Positions 7,314 through 14,299 of a DNA stretch of 21,518 bases are shown here, one piece after another; position 1 is the first letter of the stretch, and every line of letters begins with the position of its first letter. A model generated the notes under the pieces. It made no database searches. It was not told the DNA's origin and was given only the letters and a program-made list of their open reading frames with translations. The translations under genes and the position numbers were made by a program. The stretch covers positions 1 through 21,518 of the forward strand of contig CAMPHU010000064.1 in assembly GCA_946886065.1 (NCBI GenBank), in the 5' to 3' direction. This DNA is from an uncultured Massilia sp. (GTDB lineage: Bacteria > Pseudomonadota > Gammaproteobacteria > Burkholderiales > Burkholderiaceae).

Positions 7314-7784
7314 ATGAAACAACTGATCATCGGCGCGGCCCTGCTGGCCGCCGCCCTCCCTGCGATGGCCCAGACCGGCGTCAGCGTCAGCATCGGCCAG
7401 CCCGGCTTCTACGGCCGCATCGACATCGGCGACTTCGCCCGCCCGCAGGTGGTGTACGCCCAGCCGGTGATCGTGGAAGAGCACCGCCACTACCGCGCCG
7501 AGCCGATCTACCTGCGCGTGCCGCCGGGCCACCGCAAGAACTGGAAGAAGCACTGCAGGCACTACGGCGCCTGCGGCCAGCCGGTGATGTTCGTGCGCGA
7601 CGAGTGGTACAACCGCGAGGTGGTGCCGCGCTACCGCGAGACCCGTGTCTACGCCGCGCCGCCCCAGGTGCGCTACGAGGAACCGCGCCATGAGCAGCAT
7701 GGCGGAGGCCATGGTCACGGCAACGGCGGCGGCCACGGCAAGGGCCATGGCAACGGCAAGGGCCACGGCCGCGGCCACGACTGA
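7314..7784 (+). CDS. Secreted His/Gly-rich protein
   Basis: This 156-residue protein has a Sec signal peptide (MKQLIIGAALLAAALPAMA-Q, cut after about residue 19). The middle region is basic and aromatic (EEHRHYRAEPIYLRVPPGHR, then KNWKKHCRHYGACGQPVMFV) with two Cys six residues apart, likely a periplasmic disulfide. The last 30 residues are a low-complexity tail of His, Gly, Lys and Asn (HGGGHGHGNGGGHGKGHGNG) able to bind Ni, Zn or Cu. I recognise the PPGH-KNW-KHC-ACGQPV core as a recurring unnamed family of Burkholderiales; the function is not known. The gene follows the LytTR regulator after 131 nt, with an AlgR-like box and a hairpin at its start, and a strong terminator directly follows, so it seems to be its own transcription unit. 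Confidence 0.8.
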   Translation: MKQLIIGAALLAAALPAMAQTGVSVSIGQPGFYGRIDIGDFARPQVVYAQPVIVEEHRHYRAEPIYLRVPPGHRKNWKKHCRHYGACGQPVMFVRDEWYNREVVPRYRETRVYAAPPQVRYEEPRHEQHGGGHGHGNGGGHGKGHGNGKGHGRGHD

Positions 7785-7792
7785 GTCCTGCG

Positions 7793-7823
7793 CGGCGCGG
7801 TTCAATCCGCCGCGCCGTTTTTT
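7793..7823 (+). terminator. Rho-independent terminator after the His-rich protein gene
   Basis: CGGCGCGG (7793-7800) pairs perfectly with CCGCGCCG (7810-7817) around a nine-base loop and is followed directly by six T (7818-7823). It begins 8 nt after the stop codon. TTGCAA overlapping the T-tract (7822-7827), with TATTGC 17 nt later, may be a weak promoter for the next gene. Confidence 0.9.
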
Positions 7824-7881
7824 GCAAGCATAGTAAGATTGCCATATTGCCCACCTCCGGCGCCCGGCCGGACCGGGCGCC

Positions 7882-9198
7882 ATGACGGAGGCAAGCTTGC
7901 GCAGCGAGATCGTGATCGTGGGAGGCGGGGCCGGGGGGCTGGAGCTCGCCTGCAAACTGGGGCGCAAACTGGGGCCGTCCAAGGTGACGCTGGTCGACAG
8001 CCGCCTGTACCATATCTGGAAACCTTCACTGCACGAAGTGGCGGCGGGCACCCTCGACATCCACCAGGAAGGCCTGTCCTACCCGATGCTGGCGCACGAC
8101 AACGGCTTCAATTTCGTGTTCGGCCCGATGACCGGCATGGACGCCGCGTCCCGGACCATCTCGATCGGCGCCGTGCGTTCCGCCACCGACAACGCGGAGA
8201 TCCTGCCTGACCGGCGCCTGTCCTATGATTCAGTGGTGATCGCGGTGGGCAGCACCTCGAATTACTTCGGCGTGCCGGGCGCGCGCGAGCACACCATTTC
8301 CCTGAACGCCACCGAGGACGCCGAGCATTTCCGCCTGCGCATGCTGCGCCTGATGCTGGCCGTCGAGCAGCAGCGCGAGGAGGGCAAGGACGCCGGCCTG
8401 GACGTGGTGATCATCGGCGGCGGCGCCACCGGCGTGGAGCTGGCGGCGGAACTGCGCGAGGCTTCCGGGGCCTACGCCAACTACGGCTTCAATGCGCTGG
8501 ACGGGCGGCGCGACGTGCGCATCACCATCCTCGAAGGCGCGCCGCGCATCCTGGCGCCCTTGCCGGAGAAGGTGTCCAGCGCGGCCGCCGACCTGCTGCA
8601 CAAGCGTGGCATCAGGGTGGTGCCGGATTGCCGCGTCACCGCGATCGAGCGCGACCGCGTGATGGACAAGGACGGCAATGTCTACCCGTCCGACCTGTGC
8701 GTGTGGGCGGCCGGCATCCGCGCGCCGGAACTGCTCGGTTCACTGGGCCTGCCGACCGCCAAGGGCGGACAGCTCGAGGTGGACGCCCAGTTGCGGGTGA
8801 AAGGCGTGCCGGGCGTGTATGCGCTGGGCGACTGCGCCGCCTGCGTGGACGGCAACGGGCAGGCGGTGCCGCCGCGCGCCCAGGCCGCGCACCAGCAGGC
8901 CGACTACCTGGTCGCGGCCTTCCTGCGCCTGGCCAGGGGGCAGGCGCCGCAAGAGAAACCCTATATCTACAAGGACTATGGCTCGCTGGTGTCGGTGGGG
9001 CAGAGCACCAGCGTGGGCAGCCTGATGGGATCGCTGCGCGGGGCCAGCTGGTTCGTGCAGGGCACCCTGGCGCGCGCCATGTATGCCAGCCTGCACCTGA
9101 TGCACCACCGCGCCGTGCTCGGATCGCTGCGCACGGGATTGCTGGCGGTGGCGCGCTTCCTCATCCGGCGCAGTACGCCCTTGGTCAAGCTGCACTAG
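7882..9198 (+). CDS. ndh: Type II NADH:quinone oxidoreductase (NDH-2), FAD-dependent
   Basis: The protein (438 residues from the ATG at 7882) has an FAD-binding GGGAGGLELA motif near the N-terminus, a second dinucleotide motif IIGGGATGVELAAEL for NADH in the middle, and the late FAD motif VYALGDCAACVD. After that come PPRAQAAHQQADYL and a C-terminal membrane-associating part (YIYKDYGSLVSVG, ASWFVQGTLARAMYASLHLM). Together these are typical of NDH-2, which passes electrons from NADH to quinone at the inner membrane without pumping protons. The start is uncertain: a TTG at 7897, five codons on, has GGAGG at ideal spacing (7887-7891), while the ATG has none, so translation may begin at the TTG. 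The gene follows a terminator and is probably monocistronic, converging with the kinase gene at 9235. Confidence 0.93.
   Translation: MTEASLRSEIVIVGGGAGGLELACKLGRKLGPSKVTLVDSRLYHIWKPSLHEVAAGTLDIHQEGLSYPMLAHDNGFNFVFGPMTGMDAASRTISIGAVRSATDNAEILPDRRLSYDSVVIAVGSTSNYFGVPGAREHTISLNATEDAEHFRLRMLRLMLAVEQQREEGKDAGLDVVIIGGGATGVELAAELREASGAYANYGFNALDGRRDVRITILEGAPRILAPLPEKVSSAAADLLHKRGIRVVPDCRVTAIERDRVMDKDGNVYPSDLCVWAAGIRAPELLGSLGLPTAKGGQLEVDAQLRVKGVPGVYALGDCAACVDGNGQAVPPRAQAAHQQADYLVAAFLRLARGQAPQEKPYIYKDYGSLVSVGQSTSVGSLMGSLRGASWFVQGTLARAMYASLHLMHHRAVLGSLRTGLLAVARFLIRRSTPLVKLH
7887..7891 (+). promoter_or_regulatory. Shine-Dalgarno GGAGG pointing to a TTG start for ndh
   Basis: GGAGG lies 5 nt before the in-frame TTG at 7897. 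It is inside the coding sequence if the ATG at 7882 is used, and that ATG has no purine-rich site before it. This argues for a TTG start. Confidence 0.5.
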
Positions 9199-9234
9199 TC
9201 GCCGATAGGCCAGGCAGGCCTGGGAAAGGCCGCC

Positions 9235-9963
9235 TCAGGCGGCGTGGGCTTCGCGCGGCAAGGTCATGCGCAGCAGGGCGCCGCCGGATTCGGCGCGCGC
9301 CAGCACCAGCTCTCCGCCCAGGTAGCGGGCGCGCTCGCGCAGCAGGCGCAGGCCGTGGCAATCCAGGGAGTCCATGGCGCCGGCGCAGTCGTGCGGGCCG
9401 ACGCCGTTGTCGCGCACGGTGAGCATCACCTGCTCGCCATCGTCGTCGAGAATCACCTCCACTTCGCTCGCCTTGCCGTGCGTGCGCGCGTTGCGCAAGC
9501 CTTCCTCGGCGCAGCGCAGCAGCACCACGCCCTGGGTGCGGCTGTAGTGGCAGTCCTCGTCCGGCAGGCTGGTGCGCGCCGCCAGCCCGTGCTCGGCGCC
9601 GAAGGCCGGCACCAGCTCGGCCAGGGCGGCGTGCAGGCCCAGGAACTCGAGCTTGTCGTTCCACAGCTCCAGCTGCATCTTGCGGTTGGTTTCGATGATG
9701 CTCGCCAGCAGCTGCTTCATCTGGGCGCTGCGGTCGCGCATCGCCTTGTTCTCCGGCGGGATATGCTGGCTCAGCAGGGCCAGGTGCATGGTCAGGGCCG
9801 TCATCGACGAGCCCAGGCTGTCGTGCAGCCGGCGCGCCAGCAGGCGCTTTTCCTCGTCCCAGCAGGCGGCGAGGTAAGCCAGCATTTCTGTCAGGTCAGC
9901 GGTGCGCGCCGCGACCAGGTGTTCGAGTTCCCGGTCGGAGTGCGGATGGGCCGGTTCGGTCAT
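9235..9963 (-). CDS. Soluble NarX/NreB-type histidine kinase (HisKA_3), no input domain
   Basis: The 242-residue protein has no membrane segment or recognisable sensor domain. A short helical N-terminus (ELEHLVAARTADLTEMLAYL) leads straight into the HisKA_3 dimerisation motif EEKRLLARRLHDSLGSSMTA, with the phospho-accepting His at 47. The HATPase part has EEGLRNARTHGKASEV (N box), VRDNGVGP (G1) and CHGLRLLRERARYLGGEL (G2). Such kinases normally pair with NarL/LuxR-type regulators; none lies in the window, so it is an orphan here. It could take its signal from a partner protein. The start is ATG at 9963, with only a weak ribosome site. A TATGAT -10-like box sits at 9990-9995 on this strand. 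It is divergent from the hemerythrin gene, so the 197 nt between them may carry both promoters. Confidence 0.88.
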   Translation of the reverse strand: MTEPAHPHSDRELEHLVAARTADLTEMLAYLAACWDEEKRLLARRLHDSLGSSMTALTMHLALLSQHIPPENKAMRDRSAQMKQLLASIIETNRKMQLELWNDKLEFLGLHAALAELVPAFGAEHGLAARTSLPDEDCHYSRTQGVVLLRCAEEGLRNARTHGKASEVEVILDDDGEQVMLTVRDNGVGPHDCAGAMDSLDCHGLRLLRERARYLGGELVLARAESGGALLRMTLPREAHAA

Positions 9964-10059
9964 CGTTGGCTCGGTTGAATATTTCCCAAATCATACAACA
10001 GTTGGCGGAGCGACGGCGCGCGGCGGGGATGCGCGCCGGAGCGGCGGCAGCGTGCGGCT

Positions 10060-10069
10060 CCGCACATAC
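10060..10069 (+). promoter_or_regulatory. CCGCACATAC motif upstream of the hemerythrin gene
   Basis: This 10-mer ends 91 nt before the ATG at 10161. An identical 10-mer ends 88 nt before the start of the HhH/TFPASDP gene at 12557, in the same orientation. The matching position suggests a shared regulator or promoter element; I cannot name the factor. Confidence 0.35.
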
Positions 10070-10160
10070 TGTTGCGCTGTTGTGGGCGAAGCTGGAACCC
10101 GTGGCCGCAGCGCCGCCAGACCAAGCGTAGTGTAAACAGACAACATCATCGGGGGTTTTA

Positions 10161-10622
10161 ATGACGAGCAAACAACAGCAAGACGCGATCGCGCTCCTGA
10201 CCTCGCAGCACAAGGAGGTCACCGCCATGTTCAAGGAATTCGAGGAGCTGGGCGACCGCGCCAAGGCCGGCAAAAAGAAAATCGCCGACAAGATCTGCCA
10301 GAACCTGGTCATGCATACCATGATCGAGGAAGAGATTTTCTACCCGGCCGTGCGCGGGAACTCGAAGGAAGCCGAGGAAATGGTCGAGGAAGCCATCGTC
10401 GAACACGCTTCGGCCAAGGACCTGATCGCCCAGATCCAGGAAATGGACCCGGACGAAGAGCTGTACGACGCCAAGGTCAAGGTGCTCGGCGAAATGATCG
10501 AGCACCATGTCGAGGAAGAAGAGAAGGAGATGTTCCCGAAGGTCCGCAAGATGGATCTGGACCTGGCGACGCTGGGCCAGGAGATGAAGGCGCGCGGCGA
10601 CGAGATCATGGCGTCGAGCTGA
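10161..10622 (+). CDS. Hemerythrin HHE cation-binding domain protein
   Basis: This 153-residue, highly charged helical protein has the di-iron ligand pattern of the HHE family: His17 in SQHKEV, His52 and Glu56 in MHTMIEEEIFYP, His82 in EHASAKD, and His115/His116 with Glu120 in IEHHVEEEEKEMFP. It should fold as a four-helix bundle binding two irons; relatives sense or buffer O2, NO or reactive oxygen, or act in iron-centre repair. There is no signal peptide, so it is cytosolic. The ATG at 10161 has GGGGG 5 nt before it. It is divergent from the soluble HisKA_3 kinase, and a shared motif upstream links it to the small HhH/TFPASDP gene. A GC-rich hairpin follows the stop. Confidence 0.92.
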   Translation: MTSKQQQDAIALLTSQHKEVTAMFKEFEELGDRAKAGKKKIADKICQNLVMHTMIEEEIFYPAVRGNSKEAEEMVEEAIVEHASAKDLIAQIQEMDPDEELYDAKVKVLGEMIEHHVEEEEKEMFPKVRKMDLDLATLGQEMKARGDEIMASS

Positions 10623-10630
10623 AGCCGTGC

Positions 10631-10652
10631 ACCCGGCGCGGGCGCGCCGGGT
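10631..10652. terminator. GC-rich hairpin between convergent genes, no T-tract
   Basis: ACCCGGCGC (10631-10639) pairs perfectly over nine positions with GCGCCGGGT (10644-10652) around GGGC. It starts 8 nt after the hemerythrin stop and ends 17 nt before the hybrid kinase stop on the other strand. There is no T-run on either side, so it may act as a roadblock or 3' stabiliser more than a true intrinsic terminator. Confidence 0.5.
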
Positions 10653-10669
10653 CGCTCAGCGGCGGCGGC

Positions 10670-12292
10670 TCAGGCCGCGGCCGACTGTTCGCTGCGCACG
10701 CCCAGGGCGTCGAGCAGGCGCTCGATGTTGACCGGCTTGACCAGGTGCAGGTCGAAGCCCGCTTCGAACACGCGGCGCTGGTCTTCGGCCAGGCCGTAGC
10801 CGGTCAGCGCGATCAGCTTGATCGAGCGGGTGGCCGGGTCGGCGCGCAGGCGCCGCGCCACTTCGTAGCCGTCGATGCCTGGGAGGCCGATGTCGACCAG
10901 GGCCGCATCCGGCCGGTGGGCCGCGGCCGCGGCCACGCCCGCCAGACCGTCGCCGGCCTGGAACACCGGATAGCCGTGGGCCGCCAGCATGGTCGCCATC
11001 ATCTCGCGGCCGTCTTCGTTGTCTTCGATGAGCAGCACCGAGGGCTTGCCGGTGCCGTCGCCGCTGCTTTCCTCCTGCGGCCCGCCCTGCAGCACCGGCT
11101 CGGTGCGCGGCAGGCGGATCACGAAGGTGCTGCCGTTGCCGGCGCCGGCGCTGTCCGCGCTGACGCTGCCGCCGTGCAGTTCGATCAGGCGCCGCACCAG
11201 CGACAGGCCGATGCCCAGGCCGCCCTGCGAGCGGTCGATCGAGATGGCGCCCTGCACGAACACGTCGAACACGTGCGGCAACAGCTCGGACGGAATGCCC
11301 ACGCCGGAATCGCGCACGCTCAGCACCACGTCCTCGCCCTCGCGTCCCAGGCCGATATCGATGTTGCCGCCGCTGGGCGTGTACTTGAGGGCGTTGTCGA
11401 GCAGGTTGGAGATGATCTGCTCCAGCCGGGTCGGATCGCCGTCCACCCAGCCCGGGCTGAGGTCGACCGTGATGCGGTAGCCCGCGGTGCGGCCGGTGGC
11501 GCGGAAGGTCTCCAGGCAGGAGCCCACCAGGTTGGCCAGGTCGGTCGGCTGGCGCGCCAGCAGGATCTTGCCCGACATGGCGCGTGACAGGTCGAGCAGG
11601 TCGTCGACGATGCGCGACAGGTGCTGGCTCTGGCGCTGGATGATCTGCTTGGCGCGGCCGACGGTTTCGCCGCTCGCGCCCGGCAAACCGATCAGGGCGG
11701 AGGCGCTGCTGATGGCCGACAGCGGATTGCGCAGCTCGTGGCCCAGCATGGCCAGGAATTCGTCCTTGGCGTGGCTCTTGCGCTCGGCGTCGCGCCGTTC
11801 TTCCATCTCGCGCACGAGGCGGCGGTTGGTGGCGGTCAGTTCGGTGGTGCGCTGGGACAGCTTTTCCGCCTGGCGCTTGAGCTGCTCGTTCTTCATTGCC
11901 AGGGTCACGAAGACCGAGACCTTGGCGTGCAGGATCTGCGGAATCACCGGTGTAAACAGGAAGTCCGCGGCGCCGCGCTGGTAGGCCTTGAGGCGGTCGA
12001 TTTCGTCGGCCAGGAAGGCGGTGACGAAGATGATCGGGATGTCGGCCGAGCGCGGGCGCTGGTGGATCGCCTCGGCGGTCTCGAAACCGTCCATGCCCGG
12101 CATGTTCACGTCCAGCAGGATGACGGCGAAATCGTGCAGCAGCACCTGGCGCAAGGCTTCCTGGCCGGAACGCGCGGACAGCACCGAGTAATTGCTTTCT
12201 TCAGCCCATTGGTCGAGAAGACTCGTCAGCGCAAGCAGGCTGGCGGCGTCGTCGTTCACGACCAGAATCTTGGGTTTGTCGGTGGTGGCCAC
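10670..12292 (-). CDS. Hybrid signalling protein: REC - histidine kinase - REC
   Basis: The 540-residue soluble protein begins with a receiver domain (about 8-125; Asp61 in ILLDVNMPGMDG), then a coiled coil (about 133-175). The kinase core has KDEFLAMLGHELRNPLSA with the phospho-accepting His185, and the HATPase boxes NLLDNALKYTPSGG, VRDSGVGI and GGLGIGLSLVRRL. A second receiver (about 418-532) has Asp467 in LVDIGLPGIDG and Lys519 in LVKPV. In the first receiver the usual Lys is Thr114 (DFLFTPV), so its phosphorylation switch may be altered. It probably takes a phosphoryl signal from another kinase and relays it; no output domain is present. The start is GTG at 12292 with AGGA 7 nt upstream. 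A 12-bp palindrome (12344-12355) lies in its upstream region. It is convergent with the hemerythrin gene. Confidence 0.92.
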   Translation of the reverse strand: MATTDKPKILVVNDDAASLLALTSLLDQWAEESNYSVLSARSGQEALRQVLLHDFAVILLDVNMPGMDGFETAEAIHQRPRSADIPIIFVTAFLADEIDRLKAYQRGAADFLFTPVIPQILHAKVSVFVTLAMKNEQLKRQAEKLSQRTTELTATNRRLVREMEERRDAERKSHAKDEFLAMLGHELRNPLSAISSASALIGLPGASGETVGRAKQIIQRQSQHLSRIVDDLLDLSRAMSGKILLARQPTDLANLVGSCLETFRATGRTAGYRITVDLSPGWVDGDPTRLEQIISNLLDNALKYTPSGGNIDIGLGREGEDVVLSVRDSGVGIPSELLPHVFDVFVQGAISIDRSQGGLGIGLSLVRRLIELHGGSVSADSAGAGNGSTFVIRLPRTEPVLQGGPQEESSGDGTGKPSVLLIEDNEDGREMMATMLAAHGYPVFQAGDGLAGVAAAAAHRPDAALVDIGLPGIDGYEVARRLRADPATRSIKLIALTGYGLAEDQRRVFEAGFDLHLVKPVNIERLLDALGVRSEQSAAA

Positions 12293-12343
12293 GATGGTTC
12301 CTGATGCCTAAGTCTCTAATGTAGTGCTTTCGGCCAAGCATAG

Positions 12344-12355
12344 CAGAGCGCTCTG
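12344..12355. promoter_or_regulatory. Perfect 12-bp palindrome upstream of the hybrid kinase gene
   Basis: CAGAGCGCTCTG reads the same on both strands and lies about 52-63 nt before the GTG at 12292. A wider inverted pair, TTCGGC (12329-12334) and GCCGAA (12360-12365), encloses it slightly off-centre. It sits in an AT-richer divergent intergenic region, so an operator is likely; the regulator is unknown. Confidence 0.4.
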
Positions 12356-12458
12356 TTTCGCCGAAGAAAAATTCGTGATGAAATGAGCCATGATATCACG
12401 CGGCATAAAATGCAAAAAAGCAAAAGAATCAATCGTGCGCGGGGGTACGTGTACGCTG

Positions 12459-12468
12459 CCGCACATAC
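12459..12468 (+). promoter_or_regulatory. CCGCACATAC motif upstream of the HhH/TFPASDP gene
   Basis: This is the second copy of the 10-mer found at 10060-10069. It ends 88 nt before the ATG at 12557, against 91 nt for the other copy. Flanking bases are only partly alike. Confidence 0.35.
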
Positions 12469-12544
12469 GTGGCCGAGGGGTGTATGCGATAGTCAAGGCG
12501 TGTCCAGTTCAACCGCAATCGATGGGGACAGGGGCGCCTACTAG

Positions 12545-13009
<465 letters not shown>

Positions 13010-13037
13010 CACGGCGGTTTTCTATGCTTTTTGGATG

Positions 13038-13076
13038 AGGGCCGCGAAGCAACACTTCGTGGCCCTTGTTGTGTTT
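13038..13076 (+). terminator. Terminator after the HhH/TFPASDP gene
   Basis: AGGGCCGCGAAG (13038-13049) pairs with CTTCGTGGCCCT (13055-13066) over 12 positions with one G-U pair, around a five-base loop. The T-rich TGTTGTGTTT follows. It begins 28 nt after the stop codon. Confidence 0.8.
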
Positions 13077-13167
13077 ACACAGCAAAAAAGGCGTTTCCGT
13101 CCCCCGGCGGGGCAATGCGTGAGGGGGGCGGGAAGGCGCCGCGGCCGAGGCCCGGCGCCCGCGGCGT

Positions 13168-14169
13168 TTACCGGTGCGGCGCCAACTCCGCGGCGGGCGC
13201 GGCCGGCACGGGCGGCTTGACCGCCGCAGCCTTCTCGCGGTTGGCGGCCGGCGAGCAGAAGCGGTTCTTGCCGGCGCGCTTGGCTTCGTAGAGCGCGTAG
13301 TCGGCGATGCTGATCAGGGCGTCCACCGATTCGGCGTCGTCCGGATAGATGCTGATGCCGATCGAGGTCGACAGGCGCAGCGTCAGGTCGTTGATGAAGA
13401 AGGGCTCGGACAGCGCCTCGACCAGCTTGGCGGCCGGCCCCTGGGCGTCGGCCAGGCTGTGGATGTCGCCCAGCACCACCATGAATTCGTCGCCACCCAG
13501 GCGCGCCACGGTGTCTTCCTTGCGCGAGTTGGACAGCAGGCGCTGCGACACCATCTTGAGGATCTCGTCGCCATAGGCGTGGCCATAGGTGTCGTTGATC
13601 GCCTTGAAGCCGTCCAGGTCCAGGTACATGACGGCCGCCTTGGCATGGCCCCGGTTGGCGTGCTGGAGGGCCGTTTCGATGCGGTCTTCCAGCAGGCGGC
13701 GGTTGGGCAGGCCGGTGAGGGCATCGTGCAGCGCCAGCTCCTGCTGGGCGCGGCTGTACTGGGCCAGCTCCTTATAGAGCAGGCGCACTTCGAGCATGTT
13801 GTGGATGCGCTTGTGCACTTCGAGCAGGTCGAAGGGTTTGCTGATGAAGTCGCGCGCGCCCGCCTCGAGGGCGGCGATCTTGAAGCTCGGCTGGGCGGTC
13901 AGGGCCAGGACCGGCAGGTAGCCGCCCTGCTCGATTTCCTTCAGCCCCTTCATGACCTGGAAGCCGTTCAGTCCCGGCATCTGCAGGTCCAGCAGGATCA
14001 GGTCGTAGTTGTGCTCGCGGTGCAGCGGGCAGACCTGTTCCGGCAGCATGGTCGAACTGACGCAGGTGTAGCCTTCCTCGCGCAATATCTCTTCCATGAG
14101 TTCGATATTGTCGGGCGAGTCGTCTACCACGAGAATCTTGGCGTTCAAAATGTCTTGTCTACTCGGCAT
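13168..14169 (-). CDS. Response regulator diguanylate cyclase (REC-GGDEF)
   Basis: The 333-residue protein has a receiver domain (about 11-125) with Asp61 in LILLDLQMPGLNGF and Lys111 in FISKPFD. A short helical linker leads to a GGDEF domain (about 142-305) with the active-site GGDEF at 225-229 and substrate-site motifs HDALTGLPNRR and DLDGFKAINDTYGH. An inhibitory RxxD site is intact (RKED at 216-219, five residues before GGDEF), so c-di-GMP feedback is expected. It should make c-di-GMP from two GTP when phosphorylated, like PleD or WspR. The C-terminus is a short Ala/Pro-rich tail. The start is ATG at 14169 with a GGAAGAG stretch upstream. It follows the big hybrid kinase on the same strand after 130 nt. 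That gap holds an AT-rich CTATATAG (14235-14242), a possible -10 region, so it may be transcribed separately. Confidence 0.94.
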   Translation of the reverse strand: MPSRQDILNAKILVVDDSPDNIELMEEILREEGYTCVSSTMLPEQVCPLHREHNYDLILLDLQMPGLNGFQVMKGLKEIEQGGYLPVLALTAQPSFKIAALEAGARDFISKPFDLLEVHKRIHNMLEVRLLYKELAQYSRAQQELALHDALTGLPNRRLLEDRIETALQHANRGHAKAAVMYLDLDGFKAINDTYGHAYGDEILKMVSQRLLSNSRKEDTVARLGGDEFMVVLGDIHSLADAQGPAAKLVEALSEPFFINDLTLRLSTSIGISIYPDDAESVDALISIADYALYEAKRAGKNRFCSPAANREKAAAVKPPVPAAPAAELAPHR

Positions 14170-14299
14170 GCTTTTCTCTTCCTGCGATACTGGAAAGCAA
14201 TTCCTTTCTTACTGGAATCGGGCTTTACCCATCTCTATATAGTCTAGCAAAGCTCCCAAAATTTCTTGTAGGACAGCGCCGCGTGTCGCGGTAGGAAGG

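Noticed and set aside
9210..9243. Two small hairpins (CCAGG/CCTGG and GCCGCC/GGCGGC) between ndh and the convergent kinase
   Set aside because: Short stems with no T-tract, one of them spanning the kinase stop codon; in such GC-rich DNA this is not enough to call a terminator.
12308..12496. 62-codon minus-strand frame between the hybrid kinase and HhH/TFPASDP genes
   Set aside because: It covers the promoter and palindrome region, has no ribosome site and no recognisable features.
13137..13166. CGCCGCGG / CCGCGGCG inverted repeat just after the REC-GGDEF stop
   Set aside because: The loop is 14 bases and no T-run follows on the minus strand; it may be chance in a run of nearly pure G and C.
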